This document shows positions 8,576-21,676 of a stretch of 64,000 nucleotides of DNA, piece after piece. The position numbers and the translations under genes are program-made. The stretch is from assembly GCA_949300335.1 (NCBI GenBank), contig CASGDV010000123.1:37072-101071 (forward strand), written 5' to 3'. The notes below the pieces were generated by a model that was not told the DNA's origin, made no database searches, and saw only the letters and a program-made list of their open reading frames with translations. The DNA is from an uncultured Bacteroidales bacterium. Its GTDB lineage: Bacteria; Bacteroidota; Bacteroidia; Bacteroidales; UBA932. Every line of letters starts with the position of its first letter. Within the stretch, counting starts at the first letter, position 1.

Positions 8576-9823
8576 TTATGGAACATATTTCATCGGAACA
8601 TAGCTGAATTCATCCGACACATAGGAATATATGTCATTGTCATTCAGAAGGCGCACGAATCTCCTGCCCGTATCACAGTCATTTTCGGACGAAGAAATAC
8701 CTATGAGCATCTCACCCTTGAAAATTATGCTTGAAAGCGAGTAAGAGTGCAGTGCTGCAGGAAGAACCGGATAAATCTCCGTTATATACTGCTTGAGTGA
8801 ATCCGGAATCATGACATTCCCGATATGGCATATATCGTAAGTCGACAGAGCCGTCCTCTTTTTCATTATATCTTCGGCCTGACCGCATGAAATCTTCTCG
8901 AGATCGGAAATCAGACGCTGTGCGCTGTATGCCAGGGCATCGTGCTTCAACTGAGCTTCAAGAAGCTTTTTCTGAGACATTACAACTGTCCCGAAAGGAT
9001 ATTCGGTTATATTTCTGTTGTAGGCCAGATACAGCGATGTGAAGAAGCTCCTGACCGTCGCAGTGGGAAAGTACGGCCGAAGATTTGTCTTGATTGAAGC
9101 AACCACGAACTCTCCGGCTCCTACATCGCCCCTGTTTTTTTCATATAGCACATGGGAAAAAAGCGGAGTCACATAATTCAGGGGACCTCCTGAAAATGCG
9201 CACATGTCTCCCTTGAGCTTTGACAGCGGAATACGCACCTGCGTAAAATAACATATTCCATTATTTCCTGCCGGCAGCTGGAAGGCCTTTGCATCCATAT
9301 ACCAGATAGGGCGTGATGCCTGTATATCCTCCAGCCTCGACAGGGAATCCCCCGCCTCGGCATCAAAAAAGCTTTCATTTACCGTTTTGACAGTACCGTC
9401 ATTGTTTACCGGCAGGTCACTCAATTGTATATATCTGAAAACCAACGCCTTGATAAAGACCAAAGCACCGCTTTCATCACACAGGGATCTGTGGAAATCC
9501 AGGAAGATTGTCTTGTATCTGTATGAAATACGGAAAAGATAACCGGCAAGTTCATCGCTGCCGGCCTCCCATTCAGCATTCATATCCTCGGTCCTGAATA
9601 CAGGAAACGGCTTCTCCGCTTTCCTGAAGGAATAACCTTTTTTGTCGAGACCGGCTGAAAACTGCGGCAGCCTCTTCAGGATATCTCCAACGGCAGCTTT
9701 CAAAACAGAGTCCTTCAAAGTCACGGTAAGCGATACTACAAAACCGAAAGTGCTCCCTTTTCCGGAAGACAGATGCATATAAGCTTCTCCCGCGATATCG
9801 GGTATCAGATAATTCTCACTCAT
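8576..9823 (-). CDS. Condensation-domain-like acyltransferase, candidate lipid N-acyltransferase
   Basis: 415 residues with no signal peptide. The overall pattern resembles the alcohol-acetyltransferase / condensation (CoA-dependent acyltransferase) superfamily: an N-terminal half ending in a degenerate active-site motif DFHRSLCDESG near residue 115, where the usual HHxxxDG has Arg in place of the second His, and a C-terminal half with a bridging strand region (FVVASIKTNLRPYFP). It overlaps the SDR gene by 4 bases and lies two genes after an alpha-oxoamine synthase. This suggests it acts on the same long-chain base, plausibly as the N-acylating enzyme that makes a ceramide-like product. The family call is moderate and the substrate is inferred from context only. 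Confidence 0.5.
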   Translation of the reverse strand: MSENYLIPDIAGEAYMHLSSGKGSTFGFVVSLTVTLKDSVLKAAVGDILKRLPQFSAGLDKKGYSFRKAEKPFPVFRTEDMNAEWEAGSDELAGYLFRISYRYKTIFLDFHRSLCDESGALVFIKALVFRYIQLSDLPVNNDGTVKTVNESFFDAEAGDSLSRLEDIQASRPIWYMDAKAFQLPAGNNGICYFTQVRIPLSKLKGDMCAFSGGPLNYVTPLFSHVLYEKNRGDVGAGEFVVASIKTNLRPYFPTATVRSFFTSLYLAYNRNITEYPFGTVVMSQKKLLEAQLKHDALAYSAQRLISDLEKISCGQAEDIMKKRTALSTYDICHIGNVMIPDSLKQYITEIYPVLPAALHSYSLSSIIFKGEMLIGISSSENDCDTGRRFVRLLNDNDIYSYVSDEFSYVPMKYVP

Positions 9824-10656
9824 TTTTTATGAAAAGGGCTATTGGGTTCTTTGGCCATGTAACTGAACTCAAGTCGGTCTGTAAGACGCGGGAAAAACTT
9901 GTGTACCCATACGGTAAGTTTTCCTATAGGGGTAAGTATCATCTCCGACTTTCTTTCCGACAGTCCGTCGGCAAGATATTCCGCAACTTTTTCGGCTGTC
10001 ATCATCTTTCCCTCGTCACGCGGTGTGCTCCCCTGTCTGGTACCGTCGGCCGTCAAAGCAGCATTCCTCACATTCGATGCCGTAAACCCCGGAGCAAATA
10101 CCATGACATGAAGACCGTCATACAGATGCTCTATCCTCAGCGTGTCAAGAAATCCGCGGATTGCATATTTTGAGGAAGAATAGCCTGTCCTTCCGGGCAG
10201 TCCGGCGTAACCCGCTATGGATATGACACCTACAACAGAACCCTTCGACTCGAGAAGATACGGAAGTGCATATTTGGTACAATATACGGTTCCCCAGAAA
10301 TTGACATCCATCAAGGTCTTCAATACGGAAAGATCCAGATCCCGAAACATAGCACGCATGGACAAGCCCGCATTATTGACAAGGATATCTATCCTGCCGA
10401 ACTTATCCACGGCCTTTTCCACGAGATTGCGGCAGTCCTCCTCTTTTGACACATCTGTCTTCACGCACAATATCCGAGAACGGTCCGCAGTCATTCCTTC
10501 AGCCTCATGTTCAAGCTTGTCAATTGACCTTGCCGCAAGGACAAGTCTGGCACCGAGAGTTCCGAATAATTTGGCAGAAGCCAACCCAATTCCTGAGCTG
10601 GCTCCCGTCACAATAATTACTTTATCTTGAAAGTAACCTTTTTTCATCTTTGACAA
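9820..10656 (-). CDS. Short-chain dehydrogenase, probable 3-ketodihydrosphingosine (or 3-ketocapnine) reductase
   Basis: Classical SDR of 278 residues with the Rossmann motif TGASSGIGLA, NNAG, a catalytic Ser (VISIAGYAG) and YSSSK. The Arg in AARS after strand 2 favours NADPH. A hydrophobic C-terminal segment (LTVWVHKFFPRL) suggests membrane association, as in KDSR-type reductases. It is sandwiched between an alpha-oxoamine synthase (2-base gap) and the acyltransferase-like gene (4-base overlap). The likely reaction is therefore reduction of the 3-keto long-chain base. Substrate assignment rests on operon context. Confidence 0.75.
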   Translation of the reverse strand: MSKMKKGYFQDKVIIVTGASSGIGLASAKLFGTLGARLVLAARSIDKLEHEAEGMTADRSRILCVKTDVSKEEDCRNLVEKAVDKFGRIDILVNNAGLSMRAMFRDLDLSVLKTLMDVNFWGTVYCTKYALPYLLESKGSVVGVISIAGYAGLPGRTGYSSSKYAIRGFLDTLRIEHLYDGLHVMVFAPGFTASNVRNAALTADGTRQGSTPRDEGKMMTAEKVAEYLADGLSERKSEMILTPIGKLTVWVHKFFPRLTDRLEFSYMAKEPNSPFHKK

Positions 10657-10658
10657 TA

Positions 10659-11918
10659 TTAATGCAATCCCATGTCAACGATGTCTCCTCCGTCATATTC
10701 TCCCCTCTCCAGTTTTGCCCTGACTTCTGCAAATGTCTTCAGGGTATATTCGACATCTTCCATCGAATGGGCTGCGGTCGGGATGACCCTGAATATAATC
10801 ATACCCTTAGGAATGACAGGATAAACCACAATCGAACAGAAAATACCGTAATTCTCTCTCAGGTCGACAGCTATCTTCGTTGCCTGCGCCACACCGCCCT
10901 TGATTGCAACCGGAGTAACACAAGCTTCTGCCGGTCCTATTTCGAATCCAAGTTTTCTGAATCCGTCCTGCAAAGCTCTTGTAACCTTGAACAGTTTCTT
11001 GCGGAGCTCGTCGCCCTCTGCGCTGCGGATAATCTCGAGTCTCTTCAATCCACCCTCGACGAAAGCCATAGGAAGTGATTTAGCATAAATCTGTGACCTC
11101 AGATTATATCTCAGATAATCTATGATGACCTTCGGTCCTGCAACGAAACCTCCGATGCTGGCCATAGACTTCGCATATGCACCGATATAGAGATCGACTT
11201 CATCCATTACTCCGAAATGCTCTGATGTTCCGCGGCCATGCTCTCCCATAACTCCGAAACCATGGGCATCATCTATCAGTATCCTGAAATTGTACTTTTT
11301 CTTCAATGCTACTATCTCATTGAGATTTCCGAGAGCACCGGTCATTCCGTACACACCCTCGGTTATCAAAAGGATGCCGCCACCCGTTTCCTCACAGAGT
11401 TTTGTTGCCCTTTTCAATGTAGCCTCACAACTTTCGATATCATTGTGGCGGTATGTCATTCTCTTTCCCATATGCAGTCTTGCACCGTCGATAAGACACG
11501 CATGAGCTTCGGAATCATAGACAATCACATCATGTCTGTCCATAAGGGCATCAATCGTGGATATGATACCCTGATAACCGAAGTTGAAAAGGAAAGCATC
11601 TTCCTTCTTCTCGAAATCGGCCAGTTCGCGCTCGAACTTTTCATGCAAAGCCGTATGGCCCGACATCATACGGCTTCCCATCGGATATGCAAGCCCCCAT
11701 TTTGCGGCAGCTTCGGCATCGGTTTTCCTAACTTCCGGATGATTGGCCAGTCCCAGATAATTGTTAAGACTCCAGCAAAGAACTTCCCTTCCCTGGAAAA
11801 TCATGTGCGGTCCGAGTTCGCCTTCAAGTTTCGGATACATGTAATAACCGAAAGCCTGTTTTCTGTATTGTCCGAGAGGACCTCCCGAATCCCTCGCAAT
11901 TCTGTCAAAAATATCCAT
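10659..11918 (-). CDS. Alpha-oxoamine synthase: serine palmitoyltransferase or cysteate acyltransferase
   Basis: PLP-dependent fold-type I enzyme of 419 residues that condenses an acyl thioester with an amino acid. It shows the PLP-contact segments DSEAHACLIDGA, IDDAHGFGVMG and the Schiff-base lysine in AYAKSMASIGGF. The family also includes KBL, AONS and ALAS. The adjacent ketoreductase and acyltransferase argue for long-chain-base synthesis. From memory, the sequence resembles homologues from flavobacteria, some of which make sulfonolipids, more than the Bacteroides Spt sequence. Both serine (sphingolipid) and cysteate (capnine) must therefore be considered as substrate. It lies 33 bases after gyrB with no clear promoter of its own. 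Confidence 0.8.
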   Translation of the reverse strand: MDIFDRIARDSGGPLGQYRKQAFGYYMYPKLEGELGPHMIFQGREVLCWSLNNYLGLANHPEVRKTDAEAAAKWGLAYPMGSRMMSGHTALHEKFERELADFEKKEDAFLFNFGYQGIISTIDALMDRHDVIVYDSEAHACLIDGARLHMGKRMTYRHNDIESCEATLKRATKLCEETGGGILLITEGVYGMTGALGNLNEIVALKKKYNFRILIDDAHGFGVMGEHGRGTSEHFGVMDEVDLYIGAYAKSMASIGGFVAGPKVIIDYLRYNLRSQIYAKSLPMAFVEGGLKRLEIIRSAEGDELRKKLFKVTRALQDGFRKLGFEIGPAEACVTPVAIKGGVAQATKIAVDLRENYGIFCSIVVYPVIPKGMIIFRVIPTAAHSMEDVEYTLKTFAEVRAKLERGEYDGGDIVDMGLH

Positions 11919-11951
11919 AACTATTCAAATTTTAGTACATATTATTCAAAA

Positions 11952-15744
<3,793 letters not shown>

Positions 15745-15762
15745 AATTCAATATCCATTTAA

Positions 15763-18700
15763 TTAATTCGATGCAGAAGAAATGCTGTCAGCAGAAGCCG
15801 ATGCGGAAACAAGCACCTTAAGTTTTTCCAGCCTCAACTGTACGTTTTCAGTCACGTCATCCCTGTCTCCGGATGGAGTATAGCCAGTCAGTATGCTCTC
15901 ATAAGTGGCCTGTGCCTGCTCGAACTCGCCGCGTTCAACGAACGAATCTCCAAGAACGATGAAGGCCTTGGCAAGCCAATACTGCTGGGAAGTGCCAGAA
16001 TCCGCAAACGCGTAAACCAGATTTTCCACATTTGCGAAATCACCTCTGTCATACTTGTCGGTTATAATCAGATAGGCAGCTTCCGCTCCTTCCGGGAATG
16101 ACGGATTTGCAGACAATTCCTCCAGTACGGCAAAAGCCTCGTTCCTTCTGCTCGTCGCAAGATACGACTTGGCAAGAATATATTTGGCTTCACGCTTCAG
16201 GTCGGCATCGGCCCTGTTGTCTCCGATTACCTGACCGGCATATTTCTCAGCTTCCTGGAAATTGCGCCACCTGTAGGCCGAACGCATCATCCCGGTTACA
16301 GCTGCAAACTTGTTGTTTTCAAGAACAGCTATACGGCTCAGTGATGAATATCCCCTGTATGCATCCTCATACCTTTCTAGACTGTATGATATGTTGGCAT
16401 AATTCAATGTGGACAGTTCCGCGAAAGCCCCTTCACCGGAATTCATCACCTTCATATAATAATCGCAAGCCTGTTCCTTCTGATTCAGGTTCTTGTATGC
16501 TTCGGCTATATAAAAACAGGCCTGCTGCAATTTCGCTCCCTGAGGATATTTTTCAATATAAGACTTGAGGGAGACCAGAGCCTTTTCGTAATTCTCGGAA
16601 AGGAATATCTGTTCAGCGGCATTGAAAATCATCATTTCCTTCTCGTCATCCGTCTTCAGGGATGATTTGCCGATACTTTCTATATATGCAAGATATTCTT
16701 CAGGGTTGTTCTGAGTCTGGTAAAGAGACTCTATTGCAAGAAGGGCGTCATCCGCATAACCGGTCATTCCCAGCTTTTCAACCACAGTCTTGTAGTATTC
16801 CAATGCTTTTTTCGAATCCGACTGGTTCATGGCAATAGTCCCAAGTTCAATATAGGAGCGGGCTATGAATGTACTGTCCTTTACCGAAGCTATAAGCCTG
16901 TTGAAACAATCTTTCGCACTTTCATTATCCTCCTTCCTTTCATACGATCTTCCGAGTTCGAAAAGCGCCTCCGAATAGAACGGAGCAGATGGAGAGGCCT
17001 TGTCGACATTCGACAAAAGAGCTATTTTACGATTATTGTCATTTTCCAGACCATAGGACATGGCAGCCTGATAATACGGATATATGTCATTCACATTGAA
17101 GTAGTCCGCAAGTACGGCATCATATGCCTTCGCGGCGGCACGGTAGTCTCCCTGCGTAAATTGACAGTCCGCAATACGCAGCATGGCCTCTTTCCTGTAT
17201 TTGACGGAGGCTCCGTCAAGATATGCATCGAACCATTTGACGGCGTTAGGATAATCTCCGGTCTTGAAATGGCAGTATGCTATTCCATAAACTATCAGAT
17301 AAGACTCAGGAAGTCCGTACAATGCCGATATGTTATACAGTTCGGTATACATGTCCAAAGCTTCCCCGTACTGTTTGTTGCGGTAGTAGGATTCGGCAAG
17401 CCAGAATCTGGAAAGCTGGTTGAACATTCCCCGTCTGTCGGAATAATAGGCCGCGGCTTTCAGATATGGTATGGCATCCCGGTATGAACCGCGTTCAACG
17501 AGCTGATAGGCCCTGAGATAATTGGCCTTCATGTAATTTGACTTCATATCCGGGTCAAGCTCGTCAATCTGGTCATACGCGGCCACAGCGGCTGCATAAT
17601 CACGTCCGTGCAAAGCCGCCACCGCCATGTAGCTGTATATCTTGTCTCCCTTCTCGATATCCGGATAGCGTTTCAGATAAGAATTGAATACCGAATAATC
17701 GTCATTCAGATCGAACGCCAGCTTCGCATAATTGAAATATGCATCTTCAGCTATATCCGGATCGAAACTGAACATCGAAGCCGCCTGGAAAGCATCCATG
17801 GCCGCAACCTTGTTCTTTGTCTGGATATAACTGTATCCGAGATGATAGTTCGCAATCTGTCCCAGCGAATCGGTCCTGTCTGTCATCATCGAGAAATTGT
17901 CAATCGCTCCCTGGTAATCCCTGACAGCGTAAAGTACGGAACCGGCATAAAAGTAATCGCTCCTGTTTTTCGGAGAATTCCTGCCGGCATTTAGGTCATA
18001 ATAATGCCTTGCCTTGTCCGCATCCCCGAGAACAAGATAAGATTCAGACACCATCCTGGCCAGTTTGGCGAACCTGTCCGCCGAAGCTTTCTCTATCTGT
18101 TCCGGCCCGTGCTTGATAACATAATCGTAATTCTTCAGCATGAAATGACATTCGACCAGAAAATATTCCGACAATTCCGCAAACCTCCCGTCTTTGGCAG
18201 ATTTCTCGAACCATGATATCGCCTCCGCAAAATTCTTGTCCGTATAGTTGATATATGCCGCGGCATAGCGTGCAGGAGCCGTATAATCCGAATGTCTGTC
18301 ATTCTCCATTTCCTCGAAACGTATCAGAGCCCTGTCCATATTTCCGTTTTCAAAATCACAATACGCCTTCTTGAAAAGGAACTCCGGAACCTGACGTCTG
18401 TAAAGCTGATGTCTGGAAAGCTGTTCAAACTGTTCAGAAGCCTTGGCATAGCGGTCTTCATCAAAAAGATTCAGAGCATACAGAAACCTCATCTGAGGTA
18501 TATATCCGGAATACGGAAAATCCCCGATATAATGCTCCAGCATGTTTTCATATCCGTCCGCCTTCATGTTTATGGCACACAAAAGCATATATCCCTGAAT
18601 ATCGACATCCCTGTCAGGCTCAGGAACTCTCTCGAGAACCGCTCTGGCATGATCGAACATTCCCCTCTCATATAGCTTTACAGCCTGTTTCAACTCTTTC

Positions 18701-18783
18701 CCGCCATCAGTACGGGCTGCCATGTTTCCGGCAGTGAGAATAAGTATCAGTACAGCAGCTGACACAAATTTCAATTTATTCAT
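15763..18783 (-). CDS. Large secreted/periplasmic tetratricopeptide-repeat protein
   Basis: 1006 residues with an N-terminal signal peptide (about 1-23). Most of the rest is TPR helical pairs, e.g. residues with the pattern A.ISWFEKSAKDG, AYCHFKTGDYPNAVKWFDAYL and AEAYKNLNQKEQACDYYMKVM. It probably acts as a periplasmic scaffold. The gene is transcribed just before the barrel gene (18-base gap), which suggests a physical partnership at the outer membrane. A -7 box overlaps the divergent promoter of the ftsE-like gene. The specific role is not recognisable. Confidence 0.8.
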   Translation of the reverse strand: MNKLKFVSAAVLILILTAGNMAARTDGGKELKQAVKLYERGMFDHARAVLERVPEPDRDVDIQGYMLLCAINMKADGYENMLEHYIGDFPYSGYIPQMRFLYALNLFDEDRYAKASEQFEQLSRHQLYRRQVPEFLFKKAYCDFENGNMDRALIRFEEMENDRHSDYTAPARYAAAYINYTDKNFAEAISWFEKSAKDGRFAELSEYFLVECHFMLKNYDYVIKHGPEQIEKASADRFAKLARMVSESYLVLGDADKARHYYDLNAGRNSPKNRSDYFYAGSVLYAVRDYQGAIDNFSMMTDRTDSLGQIANYHLGYSYIQTKNKVAAMDAFQAASMFSFDPDIAEDAYFNYAKLAFDLNDDYSVFNSYLKRYPDIEKGDKIYSYMAVAALHGRDYAAAVAAYDQIDELDPDMKSNYMKANYLRAYQLVERGSYRDAIPYLKAAAYYSDRRGMFNQLSRFWLAESYYRNKQYGEALDMYTELYNISALYGLPESYLIVYGIAYCHFKTGDYPNAVKWFDAYLDGASVKYRKEAMLRIADCQFTQGDYRAAAKAYDAVLADYFNVNDIYPYYQAAMSYGLENDNNRKIALLSNVDKASPSAPFYSEALFELGRSYERKEDNESAKDCFNRLIASVKDSTFIARSYIELGTIAMNQSDSKKALEYYKTVVEKLGMTGYADDALLAIESLYQTQNNPEEYLAYIESIGKSSLKTDDEKEMMIFNAAEQIFLSENYEKALVSLKSYIEKYPQGAKLQQACFYIAEAYKNLNQKEQACDYYMKVMNSGEGAFAELSTLNYANISYSLERYEDAYRGYSSLSRIAVLENNKFAAVTGMMRSAYRWRNFQEAEKYAGQVIGDNRADADLKREAKYILAKSYLATSRRNEAFAVLEELSANPSFPEGAEAAYLIITDKYDRGDFANVENLVYAFADSGTSQQYWLAKAFIVLGDSFVERGEFEQAQATYESILTGYTPSGDRDDVTENVQLRLEKLKVLVSASASADSISSASN

Positions 18784-18799
18784 TACAGGTTATTTTTTA

Positions 18800-18807
18800 C
18801 AAAATTA
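18800..18807 (-). promoter_or_regulatory. -7 box for the TPR/barrel unit
   Basis: TAATTTTG on the minus strand, 17 bases from the ATG at 18783, implying a very short leader. No clear TTTG at -33. Confidence 0.4.
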
Positions 18808-18820
18808 GCTATTTTTTGCG

Positions 18821-18828
18821 TATATTTG
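18821..18828 (+). promoter_or_regulatory. -7 box for the ftsE-nth-antiporter-rluA unit
   Basis: TATATTTG, 23 bases before the ATG at 18852, back to back with the minus-strand box. Its position rules out the in-frame upstream start at 18816. Confidence 0.5.
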
Positions 18829-18851
18829 TAGCTTATGAATACAAATTTAGT

Positions 18852-19532
18852 ATGGAAGAACGGAATCCTGTAATATCATTTCGGAACGCCGATATTCTAA
18901 ACGGTGAAAACAGAGTCATATATGGACTGGACCTGGAAGTCTTCCCCGGAGATTTCGTATATATAGTAGGCAAGGTCGGTACGGGCAAGACATCGATAAT
19001 AAGGACTATTATAGCTGAAAATCCTCTCGGCAGCGGCAATGCAACTGTCTGCGGATATGATCTTACCTGCATCAAGCCCAAGGAGATTCCTTTTCTCAGA
19101 AGGAAGATAGGAGTCGTATTCCAGGACTTCCAGCTCCTCATGGACAGGAACGTGGAGGACAACCTCTCTTTTGTACTTAAAGCTACCGGCTGGAAAGATA
19201 CCGGAAAGATAACCAGGAGAATCACGGAAGTCTTGAAATCCGTAGGCATGGACAGGAAGTCGCACAAGATGCCTCATCAGCTGTCCGGGGGAGAACAGCA
19301 GAGGATAGCCATTGCACGTTCGCTCCTGAACAAGCCTGAAGTTATAATAGCCGACGAACCTACGGGGAACCTGGACAATGAGACTGCCGAAGGAATAATG
19401 CAGCTTCTTACCTCGATAAACCGTGAAGAAGGCACTGCGATAGTGATGGTGACGCACAACCAGGCCATATATGAAAAACATAAAGGTCGTGTGATGGTGT
19501 GCAAGGATGAAAAATGTACGGAGGCCATATGA
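18852..19532 (+). CDS. ftsE: FtsE-like ABC transporter ATP-binding protein
   Basis: 226-residue cytoplasmic ABC ATPase. Walker A GKVGTGKT, Q-loop GVVFQDFQLL, signature LSGGEQQRIAIA, Walker B VIIADEPTGNLD and the switch His in VTHN. The length and the DRNVEDNLSFVL region match FtsE/LolD-type ATPases. FtsE with FtsX regulates septal peptidoglycan hydrolysis, but no ftsX lies nearby, so a LolD-type role is not excluded. The start at 18852 was chosen because the promoter -7 box covers the earlier in-frame codon. It overlaps nth by 4 bases (ATGA). Confidence 0.8.
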   Translation: MEERNPVISFRNADILNGENRVIYGLDLEVFPGDFVYIVGKVGTGKTSIIRTIIAENPLGSGNATVCGYDLTCIKPKEIPFLRRKIGVVFQDFQLLMDRNVEDNLSFVLKATGWKDTGKITRRITEVLKSVGMDRKSHKMPHQLSGGEQQRIAIARSLLNKPEVIIADEPTGNLDNETAEGIMQLLTSINREEGTAIVMVTHNQAIYEKHKGRVMVCKDEKCTEAI

Positions 19533-20182
19533 AACGTTCTGAGCGCAGGGAACTCTATGCAAATGTCCTGAAGTGGTTTATGGAAAACGTTCCTTCCCCA
19601 TCTACCGAACTTCACTATGATTCGCCTTTCCATCTGCTGATTGCAGTGATACTTTCCGCACAGTGTACGGACAAGAGGGTGAACATGTATACACCTGATA
19701 TTTTCAGGCGTTTCCCTGACCCCAAGACACTGGCAGAGGCTTCGTTTGAAGAAGTCTACAGTCTCATCAGCTCAATTTCATTCCCCAACAACAAGGCAAG
19801 ACATCTTATCGGGATGGCCGCAATGCTATGCGACAGGTTTTCAGGAGAAGTCCCGTCTGATCCGGAAGAATTGACAGAGCTTCCCGGGGTGGGAAGGAAA
19901 ACGGCCAACGTGATAGCATCCGTCATCTACTCCAAGCCTGTCATTGCCGTAGATACCCATGTTTTCAGGGTATCCGGAAGAATAGGTCTGTCGGACGGAA
20001 AGACAGTAAATGCGGTGGAAAAGGAACTGACGGAAAACATTCCGCCGGAAATGAGGGCAGATGCCCACCACTGGCTCATTCTCCACGGACGTTATGTATG
20101 CACCGCACGGAAGCCCAAATGCGATAAATGCGGACTGAAGGAATGGTGCAGGGAATACAGAACCTCGAATATCACTATATAA
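19529..20182 (+). CDS. nth: Endonuclease III (DNA glycosylase / AP lyase)
   Basis: Base-excision repair enzyme for oxidised pyrimidines, 217 residues. The helix-hairpin-helix has the catalytic Lys in LPGVGRKTANV, the catalytic Asp is in AVDTHVFRVSGR, and the [4Fe-4S] cluster motif is C-x6-C-x2-C-x5-C at the C-terminus. The start was taken at 19529, where ATGA overlaps the end of the ftsE-like gene and a GGAGG lies just upstream. The in-frame ATG at 19514 would lie deeper in that gene. Confidence 0.94.
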   Translation: MKRSERRELYANVLKWFMENVPSPSTELHYDSPFHLLIAVILSAQCTDKRVNMYTPDIFRRFPDPKTLAEASFEEVYSLISSISFPNNKARHLIGMAAMLCDRFSGEVPSDPEELTELPGVGRKTANVIASVIYSKPVIAVDTHVFRVSGRIGLSDGKTVNAVEKELTENIPPEMRADAHHWLILHGRYVCTARKPKCDKCGLKEWCREYRTSNITI

Positions 20183-20194
20183 AACAATATCGCC

Positions 20195-21676
20195 ATGATG
20201 CATTTCACCCCGGAAAACCTCTTGCTTATCGCCTCTATCATCACGTTCTGCAGCATATTGATCAGCAGGGCGGGAGGACGCTTCGGTATTCCGGCTCTCC
20301 TGATGTTCCTGGTTGCCGGAATGCTTTTCGGCTGCGACGGACTCGGAATAATATTCGACAACATACACCAGACACAGTTCGTCGGCATCATAGCATTGTG
20401 CATCATACTTTTCACAGGAGGTATAGAAACCAAGATAAAAGATATCAGACCAATACTTAAGCAAGGCATAACCTTGTCCACAGTCGGAGTCATACTTACG
20501 ACAGTTTTTACCGGAATGTTCATTTACCTGCTGTCGGAATGGGACAAGTTCCCTTTCCAGTTGCCTGTCATAACATGTTTTCTTCTGGCAGCCACAATGT
20601 CATCCACCGATTCAGCTGCAGTTTTCAACATTCTGAGAAACAGAGGAGTGAAACTCAAAAACAACCTGCAGCCAACTTTGGAACTGGAAAGCGGAAGCAA
20701 TGATCCGATGGCCTACATATTGACAATTGTACTGATAGAAATAGCATCCGGAATCACAGGCGACAATGCCGGTACAATTGGGACATGGCCTATCATTCTG
20801 AAAGCCGCAAAAGTTTTGCTCCTGCAATTTATCGTCGGAGCATCAGCTGGAGTCCTAATGGGATATGTGACTGTATGGATGCTGAACAAAATAAGACTGA
20901 ACAATACACCGCTATATACGATAATGCTCCTCTGTCTGGTTTTCTTCACATTCACGATAACAGGTTTCATGAATGGGAACGGCTATCTTGCAGTATACAT
21001 TGCCGGAATTATAATCGGGAACCACAAGATTGTAAACAGGAAAGAAATATTCTCATTCCTTGACGGCATGACCTGGCTTGTCCAGATTGGAATGTTCCTT
21101 ACATTGGGACTCCTCGTAGTACCTCACGAGATGATAAGGACCGCACCGGTAGCACTTCTCATAGGTGCTTTCATGATGTTTGCCGGACGTCCCCTGAGCG
21201 TATTCCTGTGCCTTGCCCCGTTCAGAAAAGTATCCTTGGCTTCCAGAATTTTCATATCCTGGGTAGGATTGAGAGGGGCTGTTCCGATAATATTCGCGAC
21301 ATATCCCGTAATAGCAGGAATAGAAGGATCAAGTCTGATATTCAACATAGTATTCTTCATAACCCTGCTTTCCCTTATAGTACAGGGCAGTACGATTTCA
21401 TGGACCGCCAGGAAGCTCCATCTTGACCTTCCTGCCTCAGATGATGAAACGGCATTCGGTATAGAAGTGCCGGAAGAAGCAGGAAAACTGGTAGAAATAA
21501 CGCTGACCGAAGACTCCCTCCTCCACGGGAATACCCTGAAGGAGCTGAAACTTCCGGAAGGCATGCTGGTCATGATGATAAAGAGAGGCGAACGCTTCAT
21601 AGTTCCGAACGGAAGCGTGGTCCTGAATGCAGGAGACAGGCTTTTAATTATTTCCGACAATGGCGGGGAAATCTGA
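20195..21676 (+). CDS. K+/H+ antiporter, NhaP2/CvrA-like (CPA family) with RCK-C domain
   Basis: 493-residue inner-membrane antiporter. About 12 membrane helices cover residues 8-395, with the ion-site motif MSSTDSAAVFNIL near residue 138 and the conserved SWVGLRGAVPIIFA. A cytoplasmic TrkA_C/RCK-C domain (about 405-493, EDSLLHGNTLKELKLPEGMLVMM) is a likely nucleotide or cyclic-di-AMP site. It probably exports K+ in exchange for protons. It sits 12 bases after nth and overlaps the next gene by 17 bases. Confidence 0.88.
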   Translation: MMHFTPENLLLIASIITFCSILISRAGGRFGIPALLMFLVAGMLFGCDGLGIIFDNIHQTQFVGIIALCIILFTGGIETKIKDIRPILKQGITLSTVGVILTTVFTGMFIYLLSEWDKFPFQLPVITCFLLAATMSSTDSAAVFNILRNRGVKLKNNLQPTLELESGSNDPMAYILTIVLIEIASGITGDNAGTIGTWPIILKAAKVLLLQFIVGASAGVLMGYVTVWMLNKIRLNNTPLYTIMLLCLVFFTFTITGFMNGNGYLAVYIAGIIIGNHKIVNRKEIFSFLDGMTWLVQIGMFLTLGLLVVPHEMIRTAPVALLIGAFMMFAGRPLSVFLCLAPFRKVSLASRIFISWVGLRGAVPIIFATYPVIAGIEGSSLIFNIVFFITLLSLIVQGSTISWTARKLHLDLPASDDETAFGIEVPEEAGKLVEITLTEDSLLHGNTLKELKLPEGMLVMMIKRGERFIVPNGSVVLNAGDRLLIISDNGGEI

